Positions 47,701 to 59,400 of a stretch of 64,000 nucleotides of DNA are shown in pieces. Below the pieces are notes generated by a model. The model was not told the DNA's origin. It saw only the letters and a list, made by a program, of their open reading frames with translations, and searched no databases. The stretch spans positions 33,374,678 through 33,438,677 of the forward strand of contig NC_069123.1 of NCBI RefSeq assembly GCF_026914265.1. The letters run 5' to 3'. The translations under genes and the position numbers were made by a program. Position 1 is the stretch's first letter. Each line of letters starts with the position of its first letter. This DNA is from Mya arenaria. Lineage: Eukaryota; Mollusca; Bivalvia; Myida; Myidae.

Positions 47701-48641
47701 ACAAAAAGCTTGTTCGATTGATAACTAGTGTATGCTTAGGCATACAGTCCTCAAACTTGGTAGGCAGGTTAGTCATGATCAGCAGATGACAGATGTTTCA
47801 AATAGTACTGTCCATGTTCACTTAATCTAATGATGGTAAAATCCTATTTTAACTTTTGACATAAGTCTTTTAAGTTACAAATGGTTAATAAATAATTGGT
47901 GTTTACATTCACACATTTGATAAACAAAGCATAAACCCTCTTAAAATTACAGTGCTAAATTTCCAAAATGGCTTCCATACTTTGAATATTGGCTCTCGTT
48001 TAATGATGCCTTTTGATTGGTCCTTACTATCTGTAGGCAAGTTTTGATTCGCTGGGTAATCATAAATATGCAGGAAGAGAAATTTGTTGCTTGCTTGAAC
48101 AATAACATACAGATATAATAATATAATCAATATTTTGGCACTTTTTTACCTGGCCATGAAGCTATAAATTGAAAGAAAACATTTAGAATGGCTAAGATTT
48201 TTTTTAACACTTAAAGAAAAAGGGTTTTTCGGCATAAAAATTAAATCTTGAATGTAAATATGACAACCTGCGATTTTACCTTTTGGCAGCAGTCTTATAT
48301 CACTGGTTTCCAGACATTTACGCAAAAATTGTCTGACTCTAAGAAAAAAATAAAAAAAGTTATCAAAACAGTTAATCTGTGAGAGTGAAGCTCAAAAGTC
48401 AAATGAGTTAAACATTAAGCATTAGAATGAAATTTTGCTTCAACCTATGTTGAACGTCTTTATAAAGTATACCTGACAATATTTTATTTTGATCCTATTT
48501 CAGATCCTCGCTCTCTTTCTGGAGGGTCGTGGAGGGGAGAAGGGTAGGAGACCCAACACAAAGCAGTACAAACGACTTAAAACTGAGGATGTGATGCCGT
48601 CACTGGAAAAATCGGCTTCAAAGAATACTTATGCCTTCTAG
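38761..48641 (+). CDS. TGOLN2: TGN38/TGN46-like trans-Golgi network membrane protein
   Basis: Type I membrane protein cycling between the trans-Golgi network and plasma membrane. Exons: 38761-39202, 43447-43860, 44041-44931, 46608-46741, 48504-48641; all phases match, 672 residues. The ATG at 38761 is chosen because it opens a signal peptide (MNTISFIIFSATLLRCRSA); the frame upstream has only TTG. Residues ~20-285: luminal domain with 11-12 cysteines. ~286-582: low-complexity region with about 15 regular 11-residue TDKDDTANGDK units, then degenerate ones. ~604-622: membrane span. Tail: FLEGRGGEKGRRP then YKRL (649-652), a YxxPhi endocytic/TGN-retrieval signal. Family knowledge: mammalian TGN38/46 has the same layout, with YHNKRK-, LEG-, RRP- and YQRL-type blocks at the same places. 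The tail similarity makes the call strong; the cysteine-rich domain is not one I recognise. Confidence 0.85.
39394..39445 (-). repeat. 52-base exact inverted copy of the PHD-finger segment
   Basis: The reverse complement equals 37525-37576 at every base, encoding SIWYHSYCVNASSDISM. It lies 190 bases into intron 1 of the TGOLN2-like gene. The similarity stops abruptly at both sides. Confidence 0.85.
40017..40117. repeat. ~100-bp near-perfect palindrome ending in TTAA
   Basis: TTAAATGAAAAATATTGTGC facing GCACAATATTTTTCATTTAA, continuing inward to GTTAAAGCCTTTAAC with almost no loop. TTAA at both ends links it to TTAA-target elements. It lies in intron 1 of the TGOLN2-like gene. Confidence 0.75.
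40940..41644. mobile_element. TIR element, copy 2 (GGGTTCGAA ends), inverted relative to copy 1
   Basis: CAGGGTTTGAATTTGAC at the left and AAATTCGAACCCTG at the right. Flanked by ACTCTT at 40934-40939 and 41645-41650, a candidate target duplication. About 700 bp, alignable in reverse with 876-1683. Confidence 0.7.
42075..43150. repeat. dispersed element with ~130-150-bp units carrying AGGTCA palindromes
   Basis: Starts GGCCCCCTTCGAAGAAGAGG and ends in a G tract plus ACAAACATCTCTTGT. Six or more units contain CTCAAACTTGACTTGGAGGT and AAGGTCAAGGTCACAGTGAC or variants. Perfect AGGTCAnnnTGACCT palindromes occur at 42416-42430, 42560-42574, 42710-42724, 42827-42841 and 42976-42990, with one near-match at 42270-42284. 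It lies in intron 1 of the TGOLN2-like gene. Confidence 0.75.
44107..44750 (+). repeat. 33-bp coding repeat of the TGOLN2-like gene
   Basis: The unit GATACAGCCAATGGAGACAA plus AACTGATAAAGAC encodes TDKDDTANGDK. About 15 regular units, one shortened to 8 residues, and four degenerate units at the 3' end. All lengths are multiples of three, so the reading frame is kept. Three other long frames here, including minus 44033-44647 and 44037-44657, are shadows. Confidence 0.9.
45390..46230. repeat. ~160-bp tandem repeat in intron 3 of the TGOLN2-like gene
   Basis: Units carry a block like CCAAATTTGGTCAGAATGTG followed by GGGCATAACATCTTGGACA and ATAACCAGCCATAT; about five units. Frames at 46025-46357 and 46240-46461 follow the repeat and its right flank. 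Confidence 0.6.
46390..46425 (-). repeat. degenerate copy of the 17.4-kb element's 3' end
   Basis: On the minus strand GCTTTTGGCCAGCAGAGCTAA resembles the right end of 16081-17399, but the first hairpin arm is degraded. Confidence 0.35.
46742..46747 (+). other. GC splice donor of TGOLN2-like intron 4
   Basis: The exon ends CAAAAG and the intron starts GCAAGT, the standard context of GC-AG introns. The acceptor at 48503 (CTATTTCAG) restores phase 0 directly into ILALFLEG, which continues the conserved tail. No GT gives the same continuation. Confidence 0.8.
46749..47800. repeat. dispersed element (GCCCCCTTC start) filling most of intron 4
   Basis: TTATTATGCCCCCTTCTTAG matches the start of the 42075-43150 element. 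Units with CCTCAAACTTGGTAGGGAGA and GACCAGCAGATGATCCC follow from about 46850. A (GATA)n run at 46898-46927 and an AT-rich insert to about 47230 interrupt it. The element begins about 7 bases after the GC splice donor. Confidence 0.6.
46898..46927. repeat. (GATA)n microsatellite
   Basis: About seven GATA units. Confidence 0.9.
48288..48392. mobile_element. partial TTAA MITE copy
   Basis: Ends TTAATCTGTGAGAGTGAAGC and matches the right third of 23073-23421, including a TTACGCAAAAATTGTCTGAC-type block. The left part is missing. It ends about 110 bases before the last TGOLN2-like exon. Confidence 0.6.
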
Positions 48642-51034
48642 CATTTCAATTTTTGAAACAAATTATTTGTGTTTTGACTTGAAAAGTCCTTTTGTGATGT
48701 CTAGCTTTAGTGATTCTTACTTAAATTAGACTGTTTTATGTTTAAGCAAGTTTTTTATTATCGATTTAGTTTCCTTAATAGCAGTCAGCGAAAATGTTTT
48801 TAAATTCTAGAGTCATTCGGAACTGAATGAAATTTTAGCTGTCTGAAAATGATTTTTAATATTTACTAAATATGTGGGTAGAATTTCGATAAGGAAAGTC
48901 AGTATTTTTACAAATTTGATCTCTATGTAATTCACTATTTTCAAAGAGTCTGGGTCCAATTTGGTAGTTTCGGACTACTAATATTTTGCAAACTGTAAAA
49001 GAAAGCGTTCATTCTTGCAGTACAAAATATTATATTTTTGGGTTTATTTTGAACTACTGAAATAATAATACATACATGCAAATAATATTTTGCTACATTT
49101 TGGTGAGAATTAGATTGTCACAATACAAGCTTGTTAGTATGTTGTTTTTCGCTTACATGTAAAAACTGTTGACGTTACCAAGAACATTAGGTGGGAAGGA
49201 AATGAAAAGTTCCAAATGACTTTAAATCTACAAAAATGTAGCAGCATCATTTTGCTTTGTGCCCTCCATTTGGTTTGTTTGATTTGTTTATTACAAGCAG
49301 GGATGAGATTTGTCTGGGGATTCACGGATTATCGCAGATCCGATGGCTCCAAGAACAACCTCCCCCCCATCCCCCACCCCAAAAACAACAACAGTAAACT
49401 GTGTGCAAAGAAATCCCTAAAAGGTTTTAAATAAGCCAGTTTTGCTTCGAGGCAGAGTGCTTCACGCCATTAGAGGCTTAATGTGGAGGCCCCAAACGCC
49501 TCACTGAAATGGTGGCAGCCCATTGTTCCTGGTTAATCACATTTTTTGTTAATTACATGTTTAGTTATGAGGATGTGTTTTATAAAAACGCTTTCTTATT
49601 TACAAGTATATGGTGTACATAGGGAGTAACATGCTTAGTGTAGTTATGATAATTCACAGGGGGTTTAACTGAATGGTTTAAACATGTATAATGTCTATGA
49701 TAATGCATACATGTATATACAATTTGTCAATTGCACAGTTTTTCTGTGGTTGTTTTTGAAGGAAAGTGTTTAGAATCAGTTCATTATCATGAATGGGTTA
49801 TTTTTTTATCAATTTTGTTTTAAAAAAAATAAGTAAACAAACATTTCTCTGAATGTATGTGCAAGAAAATACATTTTTGCACGAGTTTAATAACAAATAA
49901 CAACAATAAAAAGCACAAAGGAAGAGGATTGTGACAATATATGATTGTTGGCAAATTTCACAGAAATTTTGACATGATTTTTATGTGTCAGAGTATTATT
50001 CTGTGTTTTTTTATTCAGTTTGACTACCTTGCTACTATGATAATAAGGTGACAAATTATGCAATTGTTTCAATAAAAATAGCTCATTGATGTTTAAAGTT
50101 TTGTAAAAAAGTGTATACAATATTGCAAAAACCATTGAGGAGAAATTGTGTAACAATTTTGGTTTGTATTCCATTACAGTTCAGTAACTTTTTGACCACA
50201 CACATATCATGAGTGATATGTCATGAACCGTTAATGTCTGTGTATAAGACACACCCATAGATAGGACGCAGTCAAAAAAATACATGAATTTGTTTATATT
50301 GATTTATCTGAAGAGCCAAATTTCGCCTGAAATTGACTTCCATTTTTTTTGGTCAGAAGCCTAATACCATACATAAGACACAGGCATTTTTTTCTTTGGA
50401 ATTATAGGGGAAAGAGTGTGTCCTCTATACAAACATTTACGGTACATCATTAAAGGAAACTCCACCTATAGTTACATGTATTACTACTTGATTAGAAGTT
50501 ATATCTTAACATAACTTTATTTTTGCATGACATGGTTTTTCTTGTATAAGCATTGAACAAGGAGTTCTGTTATGTATGTACTAGATATAAATTGAAGTTT
50601 TGCATTGCTTTTTGTTTAGAGTATTCACATATTTTTGTATGTTTTTGATTAATCAATTGTTATCGTTATTGTGTACATTTTGAATACAGGCCAACCCTGT
50701 TGGCTGAAACTCCCAGAGGCCGGCGAAAATACCTTGAGCCTCGGAAAATCCGATCCAAAGGGGAATGCAAGCAAATGAGAAATTACAATGAAACAAGTTT
50801 CAGCCAATGGGGTCGACTGTACTTTTATTAATAAGCAAACATAGGAATGTTCTTGCCGAGATATTTGCCAATTATTGTAATCATGCAACATTTCGGAAGT
50901 TATTCATTGAAATCCAATTGCATTTTCACGATTGTTTTTCACGGTAGCTTGTGCCCTTAAAGTCAATTTCAAACATTCTAGTCTGACTGCTTCAGTCTGG
51001 TTGTAACAGGGTCTCCTATTTAAATTAGGGATCT
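48642..51034. other. 3' UTR and downstream of the TGOLN2-like gene, no other gene seen
   Basis: AT-rich. No AATAAA stands out close to the stop; one at 49905-49910 would imply a 1.3-kb 3' UTR. Frames here are short and unrecognised. Confidence 0.4.
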
Positions 51035-51283
51035 GGGGCCGTATTCAATAAGCATCTTAGTGAATATTTTCAACTTAGTGAGAATTTCGTAATGATTATT
51101 TTAAACACCAGCTACTTTTCACCAGATTTTTTCATATGCATTTATTGTTTAGACCATTTTCTTGCTTATTTTCATATTTTTGGTTTACAAACATTGTTCG
51201 TTTTCTTAAAATTCAAATTAGAAAAAAGGAATTTATTCACTAAGTTGAAAATTGTTACTAAGATGCTTATTGAATACGGCCCC
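51035..51283. mobile_element. MITE with GGGGCCGTATTCAATAAGC ends
   Basis: GGGGCCGTATTCAATAAGCA and TGCTTATTGAATACGGCCCC are exact inverted ends; similarity continues about 48 bases inward (TTTTCAACTTAGTGA). No clear target duplication. 249 bp, non-coding. Confidence 0.8.
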
Positions 51284-51754
51284 TGTTTATATCGTTGACT
51301 AAGGTTGTCTTTATAAAACCTGAAATTAAGTATTCTCTTAACATTCTTCTCAGATCTTCAGTTAAGAGATTCTAAAACATATCTGTGTTCCTTGATAAAA
51401 TGCATTTATAAGGGACTTTCCCAGGGTTATTAAAATGAAAAAAAAATCTAGTCTCTGAAAAGGTTTTGTATTTGTATGTATGTCCCCATTTGCATCCACA
51501 CCTTTAGAATATACCGGGTATTTGAAAATGTTCAAGCCATATTGTTCAAATCTTTTATTGACGCCCTGGTAGGAAAGAAGGAATGTGCTGATATGTGCTG
51601 ATTCATGGTAGATATACATATTTATATTGGTTGCTTGTCACATAATGAGTATAGGCTGAAATTGAATTCCATTCAATATTTCAGTTAAAAATGTTAAGTC
51701 TGTATACTAACTATGAACTGTATATTTTTTTGGAGAAAACAAAAACATGTTTCT

Positions 51755-52071
51755 CATTAGCTGTTGATACTTTTCATAAGCTGTTGATACATCTCATTAG
51801 CTGTTGAAACGTCTCATTAGCTGTTGATACTTTTCATAAGCTGTTGATACATCTCATTAGCTGTTGATACATCTCATTAGCTTTTGAAACGTCTCATTAG
51901 CTGTTGATACTTTCCATAAGCTGTTGATACATCCCATTAGCTGTTGATACATCTCATTAGCTTTTGAAACATCTCATTAGCTGTTGATACATCTCATTAG
52001 CTTTTGAAACATCTCATTAGCTGTTGATACATCTCATTAGCTTTTGAAACATCTCATTAGCTGTTGATACT
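51755..52071. repeat. 20-bp tandem repeat, about 16 units
   Basis: The unit is close to TTGATACATCTCATTAGCTG. Variants with TTTTCATAAG, GAAACGTC and GCTT recur in order, suggesting higher-order blocks of 60-80 bases at the left and 40 bases at the right. Confidence 0.9.
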
Positions 52072-52079
52072 ATTTCATG

Positions 52080-55000
52080 AAAGTAAACAGACAAGGATTA
52101 GTTTTGAAGAATTGGTTATTGCAACATTTAATTCCATGGAAAGTCTTGTGTGGTTTTAACAATATTTATTTTAATGAAATATTTTCAAGGTATACACAGT
52201 TTAAGTATAATCCAATCTTTCAAGCTACTTGTGTTGGTGTGAAGGCCGTTTTGATTTTTGTATTCATATTCCATGTTATGTTGGTGTGATTGATGGAATG
52301 TGGCCTGGTCCCGTTGTCACAAAATTTAAGTCAATTTTCAATTTTAATCTTAAATTTTTTTTCCACAAAAAGCATAGCATGATTCAAAATCAGGCATGTT
52401 TTTTTTATACTTTTTGTGAACTTTTTAATTTTCTCAGAATGTGTTGATAAAAAGATTTTGTCAATATTTCAAAGAAAACTAATTATAGGGCAATAAATTC
52501 TTTAAAAAAATGATTGTACTCAAATACATTTTACATTTTTGGCGGTAGAATATTTTTCCCTTGAAATCTAAAAGATGAATTAATTATAAAAAAACATATG
52601 ATATTTAATATTTTTTAATGCAATTTGATAAAATGAGTTGAGACTGAGATTAAAATTTGACTTAGTTATTAACTTGTATTGGGACCATCTCGTCATGAGT
52701 TTTGAGCATAATATTCCATATAAAATTATTATATGATATTATATGATAATAATGATTTTGCATGGTTAAGTATTGTAATGATTTTATCTCTTCTACTTGT
52801 ATCATGTAAGTGACTGTTTCCATATTTGTTAATGAACAATTATGTGACATGTATTCTATATGTTTTCTAAGGGCACGTCTTATCAATGTGAATATTTTAA
52901 AACTGACAATACAGTGATTAAATACACAAATAAAAACGAAACATTTTCATGTAAAGATATTTAATAATTGATGTATATTTTTGTTCAATAAGCAACAAGC
53001 AGGAATAGAAATATTTAATAAAATCCAAATATTCCACATGTATTTTTCAGTAACTGTATTAATTTTGCAGTAGATAATCATTCCATAATTAGACAAGTGT
53101 GCCATTATAGATTGTAATTCTATGAACATTGCAGTTGAATTCCATTTTGTATAACATTTATCATCTTTAAATTTTTCAACCGTGACTAGAAGGAACCGGT
53201 TTTATAGTAAACATGGCGTCATCCGGAAATATGATGTCATAGTTTCATGTTACTAATAATAGATTGGAAACGTCCATGGGGTGACAGATTCTTATAATCC
53301 ATGGTACATTGAAGGTCACTGACTCTATTTGGTTTATGAATAACGTATTAATTAAATGTATGCCAATAACTTATTATTGAGGAATTATAAAACTATGGGT
53401 CGTATTTCTGTTTTTGCAATCTGTATGCTTCCAGCATAACTAAGGAATAACATAAGGATGTGTTAGAAAACGTATAAAACAAAAATATAAGGTTATTTAT
53501 CATTGATAATTATTATTGAATTATCTCGTCTTATACAAGATGTATATCCAAAGATGTAATAATACTGTGAATGTACACAATTCTCTCTTAGTTTGGTAAA
53601 CAAAAACTCGTCAAATAATGTTGAATACTGATTTGTTTGTATATTTTTGAAGTTGAAGTTTTTCTGCTTGCATTGTTGCTTGTAATGTTTTAAACCACCG
53701 CTTAGATAATGCAATGGCCTTATTTTGATTTTATTGATTGATAGGCAAGATGTCCATTAGTGTTTAATATGATTCTTGGGCCAATATTCGAAACACTACC
53801 TAAGTGAAAATGTTCACTCAATTGATTCTTATTTCAGTGTTTTAAAACTAATTCTTCAGTAGTGAGAACGTTTGGAATGCAGCGTTGACATGCATCATCT
53901 TGAGAAGACTTTTAAACACATTTTAGGATAAGAAATCTAGAACAGCTTAGAATAAACAAACCTAAAAATGATTATTAAAAAGAAAAGACTTAAATATTTG
54001 AATATTGGCTCAATTGCGGGATTTCTTTGTGATAATTTACTAGTATTCACTAGTGTTTGATGTTTTGCTGTAAATTTTGTTATGCATTGGTATCACCATT
54101 ATTTTTGGAGTTTACTGTTTAATAAATGCCTAGCATTATTCCTTTTTTGTTTAATCACTTGAACAATTGACTGTGTAAACTTACCTGCACACCAACTTCT
54201 AAAACACAGTTTGATAATACCCTGCAAACAATGTTTTCAGGGAGTCTATTCTAGTCACTATATAACAGATTGCTTGTCTCCTTCGGTAAGGAAGGCAATC
54301 TGTTGCAGGCAGTTTGTGGAGCATACAGCAGTTTTAAACCGATTTGTTACGAATCTTGGTATACATAATCGCCCTAAAGTGTATAAATGCCTTTACATTC
54401 TCTGTTTATTGTGGCAAATTTATTTAAGAGTTTTTTTCCCATTAACTGGGGTTTCGCTTTATATCTGCATGGGGATTTGTGGAGTTAACGACTACCAAGG
54501 TTTATGAGAGATTGGTCTGACATTTGGTGCAAGTGCTTAACCATAAATTGTATGAGGTCCTTATGTGTTTTTCTTCATGTCAAGAAATGGGGCATGATCT
54601 AAGCAGTGAAGTTACCTATGCTCTTGGTATAAAACGGAGCGGCCGCACGGTTTTTCGCGACTTTTATGTCACAAAACTCGTTGAGGTTGAAACAGTATTT
54701 ACAGCTTAAAACACACAAGCCCCAATGGCTGATGGTTGGCGCTCTCTGTAGAAGTCCCTGATTGACTTAAGGGCCTTCCATAGTGCAAAAGCCGTTTAAA
54801 GGGCCAAAGCAAGACATGTTTTAAGAATTCATTTATTTTTTTATTTTTTTTAGGTATTTTTTTAGCAAGCATAATACATTTATTAGTTGCAACATGTGTA
54901 GCTGTGCAGTTGAGCAAATTCTGCGCAAGACGATTTTATCAGATTTTGGAACAAAAACTATTTGCATTTTTTTCTCGGAAGAATGAATGTTTTACTCCCG

Positions 55001-55090
55001 AAAAAATAGCTCCTCATACTTAATAAAACATGAATTTTTTAAACGCTTTACTATTTGGCCTTCCCCACTCAGTTTTGCACTGTGGAATGC
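52080..55090. other. intergenic, no gene supported
   Basis: AT-rich. Two neighbouring frames at 54211-54507 and 54524-54709 give no recognisable domain; they surround a hairpin at 54264-54304 (AACAGATTGC facing GCAATCTGTT). 54900-55090 resembles 13160-13690 in places (AGACGATTTTATCAGA, TTTTGCACTGTGGAA). Confidence 0.4.
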
Positions 55091-55093
55091 TCT

Positions 55094-55468
55094 TTAAAGT
55101 GACACTCTTATTCAAAATAAATTCATACACATGCATAAAAAACAGAAATTTTGAGTGATAAACCTCTAACTTCTTACTTAATTATGCATGTATGGAAAAT
55201 ATGAATTACTGATAACAGGATTATTACCGTGTATTTAATAGTTGAAAACGCAAAAATATTAAATGATTGGTGAATGCTAAAATATTTACTGTGATCTACT
55301 ATTTTGTCATAAGATAGAAATATCGTGTTTTCTGCACCTTTATTTCGATTTAAGCTCAGTATCCTTCATAAGAACCATTGTTTTTGATATTTATTCATCA
55401 TATTGGTAAATTAAAACAATTGTTTTAATTGTTGTAAATCTTATTTGGGAGTAAGAGTGCATCTTTAA
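55094..55468. mobile_element. TTAA-flanked MITE
   Basis: TTAAAGTGACACTCTTATTC at the left, GGAGTAAGAGTGCATCTTTA then A at the right; imperfect inverted ends with terminal TTAA. Same general design as 23073-23421 and 31108-31596. Confidence 0.65.
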
Positions 55469-56039
55469 TAGTTCTTAAACATGCTCATGGCGTTTTGGGG
55501 CAATTATGGATCATCTTCCAGTAGACGAAGCCTCGTCAAAACGGTGTGATTTTCCTTGCAGTTTAGTAATCACTGCAACCGTGCCAATACACACTTAAAC
55601 TATCATATCGGTAAAGATTGTAAATTATATTGAATTTTGAATAGTTTGTTTGTATTTTAACCTAAATGCACCATGTGTACTTGAAATTTGATAAAAAATA
55701 TCCAATAAAAGACGAACTATTAATTTAGCTGAAATCCAGCTGAAATCCAGCTATTCTCTCTCATGGTGGCAATACATGGTCTATTCTGCTTGTCAGGGGA
55801 GATCACTGCGTATGCGACAGCTCTCCTCTATGTTTGTAGCGACTCAACATCGATGGTTGGTGTACTACTATCTGTTCTTGGTCAGCACTGCTACAACGCA
55901 GATTGGAGTGCACTTTCCAAACAGAAAGAAATTGCGATTCAGGGCCTTGATTGCATTGATTTTCTTAAAATTGAAACTCTTATATTTGAGTCTTATGGTA
56001 CGTTATAACTAAATGCAAAGTTCTCGTATGAGGTTCAGG

Positions 56040-56371
56040 CATTCGGAACTCCTCGGCCATTTTATTGAAAACAACCTCGGATGTATGCCGGTACATCAGT
56101 TGAAGTAGTTCGTAAATTTTTGAATAATATCATTAATTAAATGTAGTGTTTACGAGTTGTATTTATTGATCCAAGTTTAAATTGAGCCAGTTAAGTGTTT
56201 TATTGCAAACATAAGTAAGATTCCCAAGAGTTAAGTCATAAAGTTTAACAGCCAAATAAGATTACTACGCGATCTATTTGCAGCGGACTTAAACGTACCA
56301 CTTTTTGAGTATGTGAACCGTCCAAATACATCCGAGGTTGTTTTGAAAAAATGGCCGAGGAGCTCCGAATG
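56040..56371. mobile_element. MITE-B copy 2 (Mutator-like)
   Basis: Starts CATTCGGAACTCCTCGGCCA, ends GAGGAGCTCCGAATG. Target duplication of 9 bases with one mismatch: AGGTTCAGG (56031-56039) and TGGTTCAGG (56372-56380). 332 bp, opposite in orientation to the copy at 36196-36530. Confidence 0.85.
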
Positions 56372-57950
56372 TGGTTCAGGATGAACTCTCTAAATTGAAG
56401 ATTGATAATGCTTTTCCAGACTGATATTTTGTATTTGAGTAATGCATATACTTTATTGCAGTTTTCTTTTGAATTCAGTTAAAAAAACCCGCAATCAGAA
56501 AGAAAAATAATGAATATCCCAGGGATTCAATATTTTCTGCTGGACTTTAATTCTGCTTACTTCATGCCTGATGCAACATGGATTTTTAAAAAATCAACGG
56601 TAAATAACTTAAAAGTGCGTACATTTTCTTAGAAACCCCCCGCGACATAACTGTTTTTGATTGTTTAAATCAATTGGGTTTGAAATGAATTTTAAGGATT
56701 TGTATTCATGATTGTCATATTCGCGAAACGCTACAAATGGTGGTAATCCCAATCTGAACTGTTGAATGTTTACATTGAATTTTATAGGAAATGAGTTAGT
56801 AGTGTATAACCTTATTACATATTTCTAGAGACACTTTATCCATAGTTACAATTCATAACATTTTGGTTTTAGTAGGGTGGGAACCCACGCCAGTAAAGTC
56901 AAGAAATAAAGGAAACGGCCATAAGGACTGTTACTAAAGTGACGAATATTTTGACCTTTTAACAATTCAGTGATAACATCACGAGGTAATGTCAATAAAC
57001 CAATCACGAATCGCCCAGAGCCATTTTTAAACTTAATGAAAATTGTGATTTTCAAAGAAGATATTTGTGCAAATATCAACATTTGCTGATGGGTTCAAGC
57101 TTTTGGTATTTTAGTTTTAAAACTCCTAATGATTTGTCACACTTTATTTTGTAATAAAAAAACAAGTGCATTTTACAAAACATGAGCGAGTCCCTTTAAT
57201 GCAACCATCATGAAACTGTGTAAGAATGTTTATCCTTATCAAACCAAAATAAATAATATATGGGTCATACTTGACATAAAAGATGTATGAGTCATACAAA
57301 AAGAAGACTATTTTACACATTCTTGTGTAACACCGGTAAAAAAGTAGGTATGTAGGGGAAGTGTCTTAAAACACTTGTACTATGGTCACATTTTTGTACC
57401 ATATTTTTCGTGGGAATTGGCCATGCAATTTAGCACAATTTCCGATTAAGTTTGTCTTTTTCTGGTAACAAAGATGGTCCTATGGTCAAATGTTCTCATT
57501 TTAGCTTTCATATTTCTGTAGTTCTTTGGAATAACTATTTTATTTCTTATCTATAACGTACAAATATTCTTTTCAAAAAAAAAAGAATGAACACTAGATA
57601 ATGGCTAACAACTACATATACATAGAAATCCTAATATTTATATGTTGGGGTGGCAAAAATAACAACTGTGATCTGCCGTGACATGAATTTTATTCAACTT
57701 GTTTAACCAAAATAGTACAGAAATACACAGTTATAATTGCATAATACGGCAATGATTTGTAACATATAACATGAAAGAGTATATGGTTTCACAATTGAGT
57801 GCAACATTTGAGTATTTCCAGAGAATTATATCACCAATAATAAAGTCAGATAGCGAGAACAATGATCCCGCCTTTTCAACGAGCCTAACGAGCGGTTTCG
57901 CCTCCCGAATATAGAATCATAGGTATTGACATATATGGCTTGTCTTCAAC

Positions 57951-58078
57951 TATTCGAAGCTCCTCGCCCATTTTTATCGAAAACAACCTCGGACTAAAAC
58001 GTACCACTTTTTGAGTATGTAAACCGTCCAAATACATCCGAGATGTTTTTGATAAAAATGGCCGAGGAGTTCCGAATG
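57951..58078. mobile_element. MITE-B copy 3, internally deleted
   Basis: TATTCGAAGCTCCTCGCCCA to GAGGAGTTCCGAATG, 128 bp. 9-base duplication with one mismatch: GTCTTCAAC (57942-57950) and GTCTTCGAC (58079-58087). Confidence 0.8.
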
Positions 58079-58589
58079 GTCTTCGACATCGCCGTCGTGC
58101 TAAATCTTTAATTTGTGTTATTGCTCAATAGCTGTTCATGCCATTCACATGGAACTTTGTACATGCATAACCGATCATTACCATGATCAACAGAAGAAAA
58201 TGTAGCACGGCACACAACTTTAAATTTAATAAAGGTCGAGTACGAGGCTCTTGAACGTTTGATATTTCCTGGTAGTATTGATAAATTATTTAAGATAAAA
58301 TTGTTTGGCTTGAAATTCGTCGTTCGCTCGTTTATAAGACGGTGTCAGAATTCTTTACAAGAAAAAGTTTTATTATTACAATGTTGATACAGCGTCAGAC
58401 TGTGGCAGAATTCGATTGAATATATATTATATAATATACACATGTCACATGATAATCGTCAACCCATGTGATAATACTTGGCAACCGGACTAACTAAAGC
58501 CTTTATTCGTTTTCATTTATTATATTTCAATACTTTGACTATGGAAATTGGAATTATTGATATATATAGTAGATTTAGTAGATATATGA

Positions 58590-59400
58590 CCACATGGTGT
58601 AATAACAAAATCCAGACATTGTTGTAGATGAAGTCATAACAGGTTCCTGACCTCATTGCGAATGGTGACTTTTAAAAATCATGACTTCATTGCAAATGGT
58701 GTCATTACAAAATCCTGACCTCATATAACAAAATCCTGACCTCATTTCAAATGGTAACATTAGCAAATTCCTGACCATATTGTGAATGGCGTCATTAACA
58801 ACATCCTGACTTCATCTGAAACGGTGTCATTAGCAAAATCCTGAACTCTTTGTGAATGGGAGCATAAATAAAATCCTGACTACAGTGCCAATGGTGACAT
58901 TTACAAAATTCTGAATTATTGCAAATAGTGACATCTAGCAAAATCCTAACCACACTGTGTATGGTGACATTTACAAAATTCAAAGTTATTGCAAATAATG
59001 ACATCAGCAAATCCTGACCTCTTTGTGAATGGTAACACTTACAAAATTATTAGTTCATTGGAAATGGTGACAATAGCTAAGTCCTGACCTCATTGTGAAT
59101 GGTAACAATAACAAAATCCTGACTACAGTGCGAATGGTGACATTTGCAAAAATCCTGACCTTATATGAAATGTGACATTAACAAAATCCTTACCACATTG
59201 TGTATGGTGACATCTACCAAATTCTGACCTCATTGTTAATGGTGACGTTAAAAAAAATCTTGACCATATTTTGAATGGTAACATTACCTAAATCCTGACC
59301 TCATTCGAAATGGTTACATTAACAAAATCCTGATCTCATTGCGAATGGTGTCATAACTAAATCAGGATCTCATAGTGATGTAGTTGATAAAACCTAACCA
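58590..59400. repeat. ~36-bp tandem repeat, diverged
   Basis: The units join AATGGTGACATTAACAAAAT to CCTGACCTCATTGCG; roughly 22 units with many substitutions and indels. Confidence 0.75.

Noticed and set aside
54211..54709. Two consecutive frames of 98 and 61 residues as a gene
   Set aside because: No domain, no splice support, and a hairpin lies inside the first frame, suggesting repeat-derived sequence.
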